DNA of 64,000 nt from NCBI GenBank assembly GCA_965232455.1, contig OZ246981.1, positions 434,001 to 498,000 of the forward strand, given 5' to 3'. Below the pieces are notes generated by a model. It was given only the letters and a program-made list of their open reading frames with translations. It did not search any database and was not told the origin of the DNA. A program made the translations under genes and the position numbers. Shown one piece after another: positions 44,546 to 54,026 of this stretch. Each line of letters begins with the position of its first letter. Within the stretch, counting starts at the first letter, position 1. The stretch is from JBFGFX01 sp965232455. Its GTDB lineage: Bacteria > Pseudomonadota > Gammaproteobacteria > Steroidobacterales > Woeseiaceae.

Positions 44546-47386
44546 CTACCCGATTTCCAGCGCCTTGCGGCGCATCGTATGTTCCTCCTGGTCCCGGACG
44601 AACTCTCTGAACGCGCTCCGGGGCAGCGGTTTTGAATAGAGATACCCTTGTACGAAGTCGCAACGGTGGAGTTTCATGAAGCGCATTTGCTCCTCGGTTT
44701 CCACACCTTCCGCAATGACCTCCTTGCCGAGCTGATGAGCGAGTGTGATGATCGCGCGGCAGATGTTTTGCGACTCCTTACCGCTGCCGACGAAGGACTT
44801 GTCGATTTTTATGCAGTCGAACGGCAGCTGTTGAAGATAACTCAGCGAAGAGTATCCCGTGCCGAAATCGTCCATCGCAATTCGAATTCCGAGGGAGCGT
44901 AGCCTTGAGAGAGCTTCGACGGCGGTCTCCTTGTTCTGCGCTACGACGGATTCGGTTATTTCGAGTTCAAGAAAGCCGGGGTTGATTTTGTGTTTGTTAA
45001 GACTGCCGACAATATCGCCGGCGAACGCCGGATCCCGAAGCTGGCGCGCAGATACATTGATCGAAATTATGCCGGGATGTTGCCGGGCGTCGAGAATGTA
45101 GCGAAGTTCCTGGCACGCCCGATTGATGACCCATCGGCCGATTTCGATGATCAAGTCGGAATCTTCCGCAACGGCGATGAATTCGTTTGGGCTCACAGCC
45201 CCAAGTTCGGGGTGGCGCCAACGCAGTAGGGCCTCGGCTCCCCGTATCCGGTTGTTACGAAGTTCGCACTGCGGCTGAAAGTGCAGTTCAAGCGTATCGG
45301 TATCGATTGCGCGGCGCAGATCGCGCTCAATCAACAATTTGCGACGGCTGAATTCGTTGAGCTTCTCGCTGAAGTACTCGTAACGAGATCGGCCGCCGTC
45401 CTTTGCCTTGTACATTGCGGCGTCTGAATTGCGCAGCAGAATCTCGACGCTTTCACCGTCGGAGGGAAACTGAACGATGCCGATGCTTGCGCCTAAAAGC
45501 TGTTCGCCGCCGTCGATTTCAAACGGCTCGGATAGATGATCGACCAGTCGAGCCGCCAGATCGCTGGCATACTGCTCAGTGGGCAGGTTTGGCACTAGTA
45601 CGACAAATTCGTCACCGCCGAGGCGTGCAACCGTGTTTCCCTCTCCGGCTTCGCGGACGATACGTTCGCCGGCCTGTTGAAGAATGACGTCGCCGATCGT
45701 GTGGCCAAACACATCGTTGATTTTCTTGAAGCGATCGAGGTCGAGAAAGAGCAGGGCGCCCGCACTGCCTTCATGCATTGCATTTTGCAAAGCCTGACTG
45801 ACCCGGTCCTTGAGCAACTGCCGGTTGGGTAGTCCGGTCAGTTGGTCGAAATGCGCCTGCTGATACAGTGTTTCCTCGCGTTCCGAACTGGCGATGCCGA
45901 AGGCCAGCCGGGTTGCGAGGTCGCCCAGTGAGTTGAGAGTAGTCTCCGGTATTGGCGTGGTGGATGGCGATCCAATGATGATTGCACCCTTTATGGCGTC
46001 TTGAATCTTGACCGGCAGTATCCAAACGAAGTCAAATTCGGGCAGATCTCGCGCGGATTCATCGTTCGGCCAGACCAGGTTGCGTTCAACCCAACCGGCA
46101 TTCGCATATTTTTGGAACAGACGCACGCGATGTTCGGGAGACAGCGACAGCCGCGTCCTGATCGGCTTGCACCCTGACGCCCAAACGAAACTGGCGAGCG
46201 ATTGATTGTGGGAGTCCAGGGTGATGACCCCGAAAAAAGCATAGTCTGCTATTCCAGGTACGTATTCGACGAAGGTTTCGCTGATCTCGTCCACGGACGC
46301 CGCCGTCGCAATCAGACGATCGATCGCGGACATTGCGCGTAGCGTTTCAATTTGGGCCGTCAAACGGGTCGCCATCACGTTGAAAGACTGACCGAGCGTT
46401 TCGAATTCGTCGTTGGTCTTTACGTCCACGCGCGCGTGTAGATATCCGGAAGTGTAGAGTTTCGTGACATCGGTGAGTTTTTGCAGCGGAATCATACTGC
46501 TGCGTACCAGCCAAAAGCTGATGCCCGAGACGAAGAGCAGGACCAGGCCTATCGCCGGTGGAAATATCTCCTGAAAACCGGCTACGGCACGGTACGCATG
46601 CTCCTTTTCCGTTACAGCCAGCACGATGACGGAGTCGCTGGCAAACACGCTGTCCAAAAAGAGCTGCCACCCCGCCGCCAGTTCTTCCCTGTCCTCGAAG
46701 GTCCATGTCGCCCTGGAAGTGACAGGTGACCTGATGGAATCGGAGAGCGAGCGAATATTACGCTCCGGGAGTCCGTCCGTACACGTCAATGGAACTCCGT
46801 TTTCGGCAAATACGCAAATGTTGGATTGGTAAGGCAAGTACTCTACCGGTGCCCAGACGTCCGCGCTGCGCAGGCCGAAAACGAGCCATCCACCGTCACG
46901 GGATGACGGTTCGGCGGGAAGTAGGAGTGCCCACTCGGTGTTGGTGGAGCCGGCGACGGGTATTAGCTGGCTGTATCCCGATTCCAGGTGCGTGTCATCG
47001 ATATCGGTAATGTTAATGCCGAACTCGCCGTCGCCAAGAATGGTCTCCGTGTTGCCGCTCGGGCCAACGTATAAAACACTCGCAAATACCTTTGTGACTT
47101 CCGCTGCGGTTTCAGGGGTTGTCGCCAATTCGCCTTCCCGCCATTCATGAAGCAGCGTTCGAGTGAGATTGTCGCGCTCCTGCAAGTTGGCCAAGATACG
47201 CATTCCGTGGACTTTGGCGTCGTCACGGAGGCTCGCAAACACGGAGTCGCGTAATCCGCTTGTCGTCTGATCGTAGGAAAGATACGCGGTCAGGATGATG
47301 GGCAGGATTCCCGCAACGGCGAAAAACACAAAGATGCGCCGGCCGACGCGGCTGCCGAGAGCGCCGATTCGTGCCGTCGTTGGCAC
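44546..47386 (-). CDS. Membrane sensor with HAMP, GAF-like, GGDEF and EAL domains
   Basis: The 946-residue protein has a first helix (IFVFFAVAGILPIILTAYLS), a periplasmic Cache-like sensor (about 40-265), a second helix, HAMP (about 290-345), a GAF-like domain (about 355-505), GGDEF (about 515-675) with intact GGDEF, and EAL (about 690-940) with EALLRW, DDFGTGYSSL and KIDKSF. Both catalytic signatures appear intact, so it may make or break cyclic di-GMP depending on the signal. The GTG start overlaps the pseudopilin stop by one base (TAGTG), with GGAGG seven bases upstream, which shows strict translational coupling to the pseudopilin. Confidence 0.93.
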   Translation of the reverse strand: MPTTARIGALGSRVGRRIFVFFAVAGILPIILTAYLSYDQTTSGLRDSVFASLRDDAKVHGMRILANLQERDNLTRTLLHEWREGELATTPETAAEVTKVFASVLYVGPSGNTETILGDGEFGINITDIDDTHLESGYSQLIPVAGSTNTEWALLLPAEPSSRDGGWLVFGLRSADVWAPVEYLPYQSNICVFAENGVPLTCTDGLPERNIRSLSDSIRSPVTSRATWTFEDREELAAGWQLFLDSVFASDSVIVLAVTEKEHAYRAVAGFQEIFPPAIGLVLLFVSGISFWLVRSSMIPLQKLTDVTKLYTSGYLHARVDVKTNDEFETLGQSFNVMATRLTAQIETLRAMSAIDRLIATAASVDEISETFVEYVPGIADYAFFGVITLDSHNQSLASFVWASGCKPIRTRLSLSPEHRVRLFQKYANAGWVERNLVWPNDESARDLPEFDFVWILPVKIQDAIKGAIIIGSPSTTPIPETTLNSLGDLATRLAFGIASSEREETLYQQAHFDQLTGLPNRQLLKDRVSQALQNAMHEGSAGALLFLDLDRFKKINDVFGHTIGDVILQQAGERIVREAGEGNTVARLGGDEFVVLVPNLPTEQYASDLAARLVDHLSEPFEIDGGEQLLGASIGIVQFPSDGESVEILLRNSDAAMYKAKDGGRSRYEYFSEKLNEFSRRKLLIERDLRRAIDTDTLELHFQPQCELRNNRIRGAEALLRWRHPELGAVSPNEFIAVAEDSDLIIEIGRWVINRACQELRYILDARQHPGIISINVSARQLRDPAFAGDIVGSLNKHKINPGFLELEITESVVAQNKETAVEALSRLRSLGIRIAMDDFGTGYSSLSYLQQLPFDCIKIDKSFVGSGKESQNICRAIITLAHQLGKEVIAEGVETEEQMRFMKLHRCDFVQGYLYSKPLPRSAFREFVRDQEEHTMRRKALEIG

Positions 47387-47850
47387 TAGTAGTCCTCCGC
47401 TAATCCGATGTACGCGCCGTTGTTCGCACGCACGATATCGTCCCAGGATGCCCTCGCCCTCAGAGGTTTGGCCGTGTCACCGTCCGGCCCGACGCTGTAA
47501 AGATCGAAGTCGGTGTTAATCGGATTCAACCGTCCGTCCTTCCGTACGGCGCCCTTATTCGGCGCCGTCTGGATATTCAGAAACTCGTACGGGCTGCCCC
47601 AGGGGTCTACCGGTATGACGATGCTGATATCAGCGAGGCTGTCAGGTACACGATCCTCGTTGTTCAGACGAAACCGTTCGATCTGAAGACTGATCGAAGA
47701 AATGTCGCCGATTGCCTTGGCGATTCTGGCTCTTTCGACGAATCCGTTGTACGCCGGCACACCGACCGAGGCCATCAGACCGACCATTACGAGGATGACC
47801 ACCAACTCGATCAGTCCAAATCCGTTAATGGCGTGTTTCGGTGGCGGCAT
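47386..47850 (-). CDS. GspG-like type II secretion/type IV pseudopilin, orphan
   Basis: ATG 47850 (MPPPKHAING) gives a 154-residue prepilin with a short leader cleaved at G|FGLIELVVI, Phe at +1 and Glu at +5. A long hydrophobic helix and the GspG hallmark DPWGSPYEF follow. An upstream start at 47883 is possible but lengthens the leader. No other gsp or pil genes occur in the window. It is coupled to the GGDEF/EAL sensor gene downstream, so the product might be a substrate or partner of a c-di-GMP-controlled pilus or secretion machine encoded elsewhere. Confidence 0.85.
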   Translation of the reverse strand: MPPPKHAINGFGLIELVVILVMVGLMASVGVPAYNGFVERARIAKAIGDISSISLQIERFRLNNEDRVPDSLADISIVIPVDPWGSPYEFLNIQTAPNKGAVRKDGRLNPINTDFDLYSVGPDGDTAKPLRARASWDDIVRANNGAYIGLAEDY

Positions 47851-48019
47851 CTTACGGTCCTGGACGTTACCTGAATATGTCAAAACTACCTTTAAGGCAT
47901 TGAATTCTATAAACTATATGCAAGCGCCCGGGAATGATTGAGTTGTCCTATTGCGCCAACACATGAACTATCGACACGAATCGAAAGAATCTTGAAAGCC
48001 CAATTGGAGGTCGGTTTAT

Positions 48020-49018
48020 ATGCGGAAACTTGTGCAGATATGCTTCGCAATCCTGGCGGTCTGTGGCTGTAGCGACGAGGCAAATCGGCCGGACGCGGAG
48101 ACCAGTGCGGCGGTGGGGCAGTCAGCCGATCCCATTGCGCGCCAGGTCGAGTCCGTCGACGGTCCCGTAGCGCTGCCGGAAGGGGTTCAGGCGATCTCCC
48201 TTCTGGGTGAGGAACTGAAGTCCGCCGAGCCGTCGGACGCGCTGTTGGCGAATCTCGCCGCGGCAAAAACCGACTATGAAAACGATCCCGATGACGTGGA
48301 CAACATCATCTGGTACGGGCGTCGTATTGCGTACACGGGCGACTATCGCGGAGCGATTCGCGTTTTTTCGGAAGGCATCGAGAAATTCCCCGACGATGCC
48401 CGCCTGTACCGGCATCGCGGTCATCGTTACATCTCGGTCCGTGAACTGGACCGGGCCATTACCGACTTCGAGCATGCCGTAACCCTGATCGAAGGCACCG
48501 AGGACGAGGTGGAGCCGGATGGCGCGCCCAATCCGATGGGTATTCCCGTGAGCACCCTGCACTCGAATATCTGGTATCACTTGGGTCTGGCCTACTATCT
48601 GAAAGGCGATCTCGACAATGCGCTCCGTGTTTATGAAATCGCGATTGCGCAGACGCCCAACGACGACATGCGCGTGGCCACTACGCACTGGCTGTACATG
48701 ACTTTACGTTTGCTCGGTCGTGACGAGGAAGCGGCGCGCGCTCTGGGCCCCATCCGGGCCGACATGAACGTCATCGAAAGCATGGCCTATCACCAGCTTT
48801 GTCTTCTCTACAAAGGGGAAGGCGAGATGAGCACGGCGCTGGAGGCCGGGATCACGCCGGCGGGAGGCGATTCGGCGATGTACGGCGTCGGCAATTGGCA
48901 CTACTATAATGGCAGGACCGGGGAGGCAAAGGCGATGTTCGAGCGCATGATTATGGAAAGCGGCTGGGCGTCGTTCGGCCGGATTGCCGCGGAGTCCGAT
49001 TTGTCGCGTAAGTTCTGA
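48020..49018 (+). CDS. TPR-repeat lipoprotein
   Basis: The 332-residue protein starts at ATG 48020 with GGAGG about eight bases upstream. It has a lipoprotein-like signal (ICFAILAVCGCSDE, cysteine at about 17) and tetratricopeptide-type repeats from residue about 75 (DNIIWYGRRIAYTGDYRGAIRVFSEGIEKFPDD, RLYRHRGHRYISVRELDRAITDFEHAV, NIWYHLGLAYYLKGDLDNALRVYEIAI). It is divergent from the pseudopilin gene. Such proteins act as periplasmic scaffolds. No specific partner can be named. Confidence 0.85.
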   Translation: MRKLVQICFAILAVCGCSDEANRPDAETSAAVGQSADPIARQVESVDGPVALPEGVQAISLLGEELKSAEPSDALLANLAAAKTDYENDPDDVDNIIWYGRRIAYTGDYRGAIRVFSEGIEKFPDDARLYRHRGHRYISVRELDRAITDFEHAVTLIEGTEDEVEPDGAPNPMGIPVSTLHSNIWYHLGLAYYLKGDLDNALRVYEIAIAQTPNDDMRVATTHWLYMTLRLLGRDEEAARALGPIRADMNVIESMAYHQLCLLYKGEGEMSTALEAGITPAGGDSAMYGVGNWHYYNGRTGEAKAMFERMIMESGWASFGRIAAESDLSRKF

Positions 49019-49132
49019 CGCCATCCGCGGAGAAATGCCGTGAAACAACGACCGGTTTCCCCGGTCGAAGCTTAGGAGTCGGATCGTTCGGCTTGCCGCT
49101 TGAGCATCGCACAACATAATCGGGGGATTGTG

Positions 49133-50764
49133 ATGGCGTTCAAAATGTCGGGCATGAAACGGCGCGAGTTCCTTACATCAATCGGACGGGCCGTGGGTTC
49201 GTCGGCGATGTTGAAGACGATGCTCGCGATGGGAATTGGCACGACGGTCGCGGGCTGCGGGTCCTCGTCGGCGTCGGGTGGCGGGCCGAACCCTCCGCCA
49301 CCACCGCCACCGCCGCCGCCAGGCGGAGTACGTTCGCCGAGACCCGGCGACTGGGCGCCGAATGTCGGCGTCGGCAGCTCGGTCGTGATCCTGGGCGGCG
49401 GCATTGCCGGAATGACGGCGGCGCTGGAGATGACGCGGCTCGGCTACGACTGTTCGATACTCGAGGCGACGTCGGTAGCCGGCGGCCGCAACCGGACGAT
49501 CCGTGCCGGCGACGTTGCGGTGGAAACCGATTCCAGTCAGACCTGCATCTGGGATGTGGACCCCGAACTCTATTTCAACGCGGGTCCGGCCAGGATTGCG
49601 CATCACCATGAGTTCCTGCTGGGCTATTGCCGGGAGTTCAACGTCGCGCTCGAAACGTTTACCAACGACAATCGCGCAGCGCTTTTGCATTCGACGAACT
49701 GGTTCGGTGGGCAGCCGCAGATCGCGCGGCAGGTGCTTGCGGACACGCGTGGCAACATTGCGCGGCTGCTGTCGACGGCAATCAATCAGAATGCGCTGGA
49801 TCAGGAGTTGACGGCGACCGACAGAACCAATGTCCTGAATATGCTGCAGAACTTCGGCGCGCTGAACGCGGGCGACTACACGGGAACCAGCAGGGCGGGT
49901 TTCCCGGGCCAGGAGAGCACCGGCAGCCGGCAGCGCGGCGATCTGCTGTCACCGCTCGATTTTTCCGAGCTGGTCAGCGATACTCTGATGCAGCTGCGCG
50001 CCGACTTTTCTCACGGGCTGGAGCAGCAGCCGACGACGCTGCAGCCGGTCGGCGGCATGGACCGGATCGCGCAGGAGTTTGCGGCCAGGGTCGATCAGGA
50101 CATCACCTACGATGCACGCGTCATCGAGATTCGCAAGATCGCAAACGGGGTGCGGGTGGTGTACGAGAATCAGTTTGCCGCGACAATCATCGTCGACGCG
50201 GATTTCTGTGTCTGCACGATCCCCGCGACCGTTCTGCGGAACATCCCGAACGATTTTTCCAACGCCCACTCGACGGAAATCGCCGCGTTCAATTACGCGC
50301 AGGCCACCAAGATTGCGTTCCAGTCACGACGTTTCTGGGAGCAGGACCACAACATCTACGGCGGAATCTCCTGGACCAATCAGAACATCACGCAGATCTG
50401 GTATCCGAGTTCCGGCTTCGGTCAGGCCGACGGCATCCTCGTCGGGTCGTACATCTTTGGCGGCCAGGCTGGCGTCGACTTTTCCAATCAGACGCCGCAG
50501 CAGCGGATTACCTCGACGACCAACCAGGCGAACGCATTACATCCGGAGTTCGGCAATGAGGTCAGCCGCGGCCTGAGCGTCGCCTGGCCGAAGGTGCCTT
50601 TCCAGCTAGGCGCCTGGGGCGTCTCCACGCCAAACGTCCTGCTGACACCCGACGACAACATATTTTTCGCGGGTGAGCATCTGAGCATTCTGCAGGGCTG
50701 GCAGGAAGGTGCGATCCTGTCGGCGTATCACGCGATAGACGGCGTGGTGGCCGCAACGGCTTAG
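49133..50764 (+). CDS. Tat-exported flavin amine oxidase-like protein with poly-proline linker
   Basis: The 543-residue protein starts at ATG 49133 with GGGGGA upstream. A twin-arginine motif (KRREFLTSIG) leads to a lipobox-like VAGC, then a linker with ten consecutive prolines, then the FAD-dependent amine oxidase fold: VVILGGGIAGMTAALEM, ILEATSVAGGRNRT, and the C-terminal FAD segment NIFFAGEHLSILQGWQEGAILSAY. This suggests a Tat lipoprotein whose catalytic domain is held off the membrane by a rigid spacer. Substrates of the family include amino acids and polyamines. It is followed after 26 bases by a META-domain gene. Confidence 0.87.
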   Translation: MAFKMSGMKRREFLTSIGRAVGSSAMLKTMLAMGIGTTVAGCGSSSASGGGPNPPPPPPPPPPGGVRSPRPGDWAPNVGVGSSVVILGGGIAGMTAALEMTRLGYDCSILEATSVAGGRNRTIRAGDVAVETDSSQTCIWDVDPELYFNAGPARIAHHHEFLLGYCREFNVALETFTNDNRAALLHSTNWFGGQPQIARQVLADTRGNIARLLSTAINQNALDQELTATDRTNVLNMLQNFGALNAGDYTGTSRAGFPGQESTGSRQRGDLLSPLDFSELVSDTLMQLRADFSHGLEQQPTTLQPVGGMDRIAQEFAARVDQDITYDARVIEIRKIANGVRVVYENQFAATIIVDADFCVCTIPATVLRNIPNDFSNAHSTEIAAFNYAQATKIAFQSRRFWEQDHNIYGGISWTNQNITQIWYPSSGFGQADGILVGSYIFGGQAGVDFSNQTPQQRITSTTNQANALHPEFGNEVSRGLSVAWPKVPFQLGAWGVSTPNVLLTPDDNIFFAGEHLSILQGWQEGAILSAYHAIDGVVAATA

Positions 50765-50790
50765 CGGCTGAGTGTGAAAAGAGAGACTTC

Positions 50791-51240
50791 ATGAAAGGTG
50801 TGGTCGGCTTCCTGTTTTTCATGCTGTTCCTGGCGGGATTCGCGTTTGTGATGCTGCAAGGGCGTCAGATGGCGGAATCCAATCTGGGGGGCGGCGGCGC
50901 GAGCATCACCGGCGTCGACTGGCGGCCGGTGCTGGTGGGGGCGGAAACGATGCCGAACGACAGCGGCATGTTCGTGCGCTTTGCCGTCGACGGCAGCATC
51001 GGCGGCAACGGCGGCTGCAACGGTTTTTCGGGTTCGCTAGAGAAGACCGATTCCGGTATCGCAATCGGGCCGCTGGGCGCCACCCGCCGGGCGTGTCCAG
51101 CGCCGATAATGGATCGTGAATCGGCCTTTTTCGAGGCGCTGCAGAAAACGACAAAATTCCAGCCGGGAAGCGACCGCCTTCAGCTGCTGGGTGACGGCGA
51201 TCTGCTGCTCGCGGAGCTCGTCGCTGGAACCGCCAACTGA
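50791..51240 (+). CDS. META-domain (HslJ-like) membrane-anchored protein
   Basis: The 149-residue protein has an N-terminal membrane helix (VVGFLFFMLFLAGFAFVML) without an obvious cleavage site. A META/HslJ domain follows with its signature GNGGCNGFSGSLE ... IGPLGATRRACP and an FFEALQKT motif. META domains are small periplasmic beta-structures linked to stress or protease-inhibitor-like roles. It is in the same transcription direction as the amine-oxidase-like gene, 26 bases downstream. Confidence 0.88.
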   Translation: MKGVVGFLFFMLFLAGFAFVMLQGRQMAESNLGGGGASITGVDWRPVLVGAETMPNDSGMFVRFAVDGSIGGNGGCNGFSGSLEKTDSGIAIGPLGATRRACPAPIMDRESAFFEALQKTTKFQPGSDRLQLLGDGDLLLAELVAGTAN

Positions 51241-51272
51241 ATATGACGACTGCCGCAAGCCGACACTATCGG

Positions 51273-52292
51273 CTAGTCACGTAGGTACCGTCGGGCGTTT
51301 TCTAGATCGCATTCTTCCGGCGTTACGTCCATATCTGGCCGAAATGTCCAGTCGACTGAACCCGTTATCTTCGACTGCAGATATTCAGGGTCGATAAGCT
51401 CGAAAGTATAGGTTAGTTGCTCACCACCGGCGCCTAATGCGAACCGCTCTGTTAGCTGCTTCCTTGCTCCCGAAGGAAGCATAGCTGCGTTACCCATTCG
51501 GTGTTCTGAGAACTTTGCTGTATCGACGACCAGAACATTGCCCTCCCACCGTCCTATTGAGTGACCGTGGTGCGAATAGTCTGCACCGTCATGGGAACTC
51601 TCATCCATATGGACAATCCGCTCAACCCCTTCAAACTGGGAGCGAATAATCACTTTGTCTGGCGTTATTTCAATCGACTTGACGTCGGGAAAGATCATTA
51701 AGAAAGGGGAAGTGAAAGAAACGCAATCTCTACCCGGGTTCATTGACTCCTGAAATTCAGCAACAGAAGCTGCGCCTTTCTCCGTCATTGGCAACGGCGA
51801 TGGATCAATGATAAACGGCACACCCACGGCGGGATTCAGCTGCGTCAACCACGTTCCGTTCAGATTCTGTGCTTTGGCCGATACGCTGTCACCGGCGCTA
51901 GACAGTGAAGTCAAGTCCCGCATTTCCAGGCGTTGCCCGTTACCGCGCTCAGCAGCTGTCCCCAGCGCCATCTTTCGGTCGGGGTTGCGTGCCGGTATCG
52001 CCCATACAACAATCCGATCACCAACCGAAAACGTGTCGCGCGACCATCCGCGCCGCATCATCAAAGCAGGTGGAGACGCTTCGATTTTCCAGATCACGCG
52101 ATTTCCTTCTACGACCCGTGTTTCTACAAATATGTAGACGTGTGGGTTCCTCCATTCGTACTTGGAAACTACGCCCTCAATGACCAGCGTTTTCTCCATT
52201 TCATAGATGGACGTGCTGTGGTGTGCGGTAGCAATCGGGGCAACAAGAATCGCGGTCGACAGAAGTGAGAATGTCGTGTGCCGGAGATTCAT
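51273..52292 (-). CDS. DUF6152-family exported protein
   Basis: The 339-residue protein has a signal peptide (FSLLSTAILVAPIATA) followed by HHSTSIYEMEKTLVIEGVVSKYEWRNPHVYIFV, the diagnostic opening of DUF6152 proteins. A second part (about 150-339) contains SSHDGADYSHHGHSIGRWEGNVLVVDTAKFSE. Such proteins are abundant in marine and soil gammaproteobacteria, and their function is unknown. Base composition is somewhat less GC-rich than in the flanking genes. It converges on the META gene. Confidence 0.82.
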   Translation of the reverse strand: MNLRHTTFSLLSTAILVAPIATAHHSTSIYEMEKTLVIEGVVSKYEWRNPHVYIFVETRVVEGNRVIWKIEASPPALMMRRGWSRDTFSVGDRIVVWAIPARNPDRKMALGTAAERGNGQRLEMRDLTSLSSAGDSVSAKAQNLNGTWLTQLNPAVGVPFIIDPSPLPMTEKGAASVAEFQESMNPGRDCVSFTSPFLMIFPDVKSIEITPDKVIIRSQFEGVERIVHMDESSHDGADYSHHGHSIGRWEGNVLVVDTAKFSEHRMGNAAMLPSGARKQLTERFALGAGGEQLTYTFELIDPEYLQSKITGSVDWTFRPDMDVTPEECDLENARRYLRD

Positions 52293-52552
52293 TGTCTCAA
52301 TACTGATCTATGGGCCAGCAGCGGACATGGATTGTAACATGAAGCAGCCGCTCGAACGGCCAGGCTTGGAAGGTGTTGTACGCCAACTTTTCGGCGATAA
52401 TCCGACTGTTCGATCGGATGCACGGCTTGTTGAACAAACCCTTTTGTTAGGCCGGCGATGGTGTCAGATGCGTTGTCATTGAGCACCTCCTTCCGCACTA
52501 TGCGGACATTCGAGGTGTCCACCAAACCGAAGCAAGGTTCAAGAGCCGTCAC

Positions 52553-53146
52553 TCAGCGCCAACCGACCGATCGCGCCCAGGCCTCCATTTCCTTTTGACG
52601 CTTCTGAAAATCACGAGGCGGTTTGTTACCTTCGGCCGCGGCGCGCGATCGCATTTCCTCGGTCTTTTCGGACAATGGCCCAAGTCCTACAGACTGCCGA
52701 TAGCTGTCCACCTGCTCCGGATTTAACAGCGGATGAGGGCTTAACACGCCGCTTTCGTCCCAATCGAATTGGGTTCCGTAGCGCTGGGGGCGTCCCTCGT
52801 AAACACAGATGCGGTCTTCGAGACACGCGAATTGAAACGCCGGTGCTTCCCCGGTTTCCGCCGCTGCCTTGAGAAGGGGCAGGCACTTCCGCTGCAGCTC
52901 GGGATTCCCGATAGCGTGCTGAAGGACTAACCACGCGGCCTCGGCTCCTTCGTCGCCGACCAGCGAAATTCCGGGCCATCCGAACTCCCGGACAATGCCA
53001 TCCAGTTTTTCGGCGTTCTGGTTGTGAACCTCGGCCATTCGTGGGTTGTACCCCTCGAACAATTCTCCTGTCGAGACCAATTCAGTACGTAGACGGTTGT
53101 CCTGCTCCGCCATGGCCAACAGTTTCGCTCTCAGTGCTTCATTCAC
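52553..53146 (-). CDS. DUF6624-like protein
   Basis: GTG 53146 (VNEALRAKLLAMAEQDNRLR) with GGAGA upstream is the likely start. The frame is open further upstream, but that part shows no family similarity. The roughly 197-residue product has the helical pattern of DUF6624: GIVREFGWPGISLVGDEGAEAAWLVLQHA, QFACLEDRICVYEGRPQRYGTQFD and NPEQVDSYRQSVGLGPLSE. No signal peptide and no known biochemical role. About 260 bases without a gene separate it from the DUF6152 gene. Confidence 0.78.
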   Translation of the reverse strand: MNEALRAKLLAMAEQDNRLRTELVSTGELFEGYNPRMAEVHNQNAEKLDGIVREFGWPGISLVGDEGAEAAWLVLQHAIGNPELQRKCLPLLKAAAETGEAPAFQFACLEDRICVYEGRPQRYGTQFDWDESGVLSPHPLLNPEQVDSYRQSVGLGPLSEKTEEMRSRAAAEGNKPPRDFQKRQKEMEAWARSVGWR

Positions 53147-53276
53147 CGCAGAATCTCCGATGTCCGCTTCGGGTCGGCAACAGACTAGTAAACGCTGTCT
53201 GTCAGATCCAGAACCAATCATTACATCTAAGCAGACCGGGAAAAGCACGGCGGCGGTCGCCCGTCAGGACGGGCTC

Positions 53277-53999
53277 TTACCGTGTATCGGCTTCCTCGAT
53301 CGGCAGGCGGTAAATGCGCTCGAATACCGTGGTCATGCGTTCCTCGACCTGCTGCAGGAAGTAGTCCACGTTCGGGATCATCCTGAACGTATCGTATCCT
53401 TTCTCGAAAAAGGTCTGCAGATCGCCAAAACCCGCCGCGTGCGCGGGAACGTTCATGGCTTTGAGCGTGATGCCGACCAGGCGGTGTCGGACGGTAGGCG
53501 CGAGCGCCTCGCCAAGCTCGATTGCGAGGTGTAATAGATCGATGCACTCCTCGTAGGTGCTCGCCCTGCGGCAGGCGGCAAAATACGCGCGTTCCGGCAA
53601 CGTTTTCGGAAGCCGGCCGTCAACTCGCATGAACCTGCAGATGTTGAGATTTATCTCCAGCGTTTTTGCATTGAGCGCGGCCGCTCTGGCCAGCGTGTGC
53701 AGCGCTCCGCCGGGCATCAGGCCGGTCACCGCGGGCGACGCGCGGGCGAGCTGGCGATCGCGTTCGCTGACGCTGACCCCGGCAAGTTCGCTGACGACAA
53801 ATCCCAGCGCATCGCGATATCCGGGCCGCGTGCGCAGATCGCCGAAATAGCCCAGAAGATACTTGAGTTGCCATTTCGTGAATCGCTCGTAGTCTTCCAA
53901 CAGCCCCCGGTCGCCGAGGTATTGGGCGTGGATGTCGTTGCTGCGTCGAATGCAGTCCTCGAATTGGCGCGCGGACGTCTGTCTGGTTTGAGAGGGCAA
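53277..53999 (-). CDS. Alpha-helical protein resembling FFLEELY-motif proteins
   Basis: The 240-residue, mostly helical protein has the pattern WQLKYLLGYFGDLRTRPGYRDALGFVVSELAGVSVSERDRQL. This resembles the region that gives the FFLEELY family its name (FFL-x-ELYG followed by RD), with FVVSELAG here. No signal peptide, membrane helix or catalytic motif. It is the last gene of the pseudouridine operon, 27 bases after the 2OG-oxygenase gene. Family membership is tentative and function unknown. Confidence 0.6.
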   Translation of the reverse strand: MPSQTRQTSARQFEDCIRRSNDIHAQYLGDRGLLEDYERFTKWQLKYLLGYFGDLRTRPGYRDALGFVVSELAGVSVSERDRQLARASPAVTGLMPGGALHTLARAAALNAKTLEINLNICRFMRVDGRLPKTLPERAYFAACRRASTYEECIDLLHLAIELGEALAPTVRHRLVGITLKAMNVPAHAAGFGDLQTFFEKGYDTFRMIPNVDYFLQQVEERMTTVFERIYRLPIEEADTR

Positions 54000-54026
54000 A
54001 GTCGTTCCCCGTTGCCGGCAGGCTAT

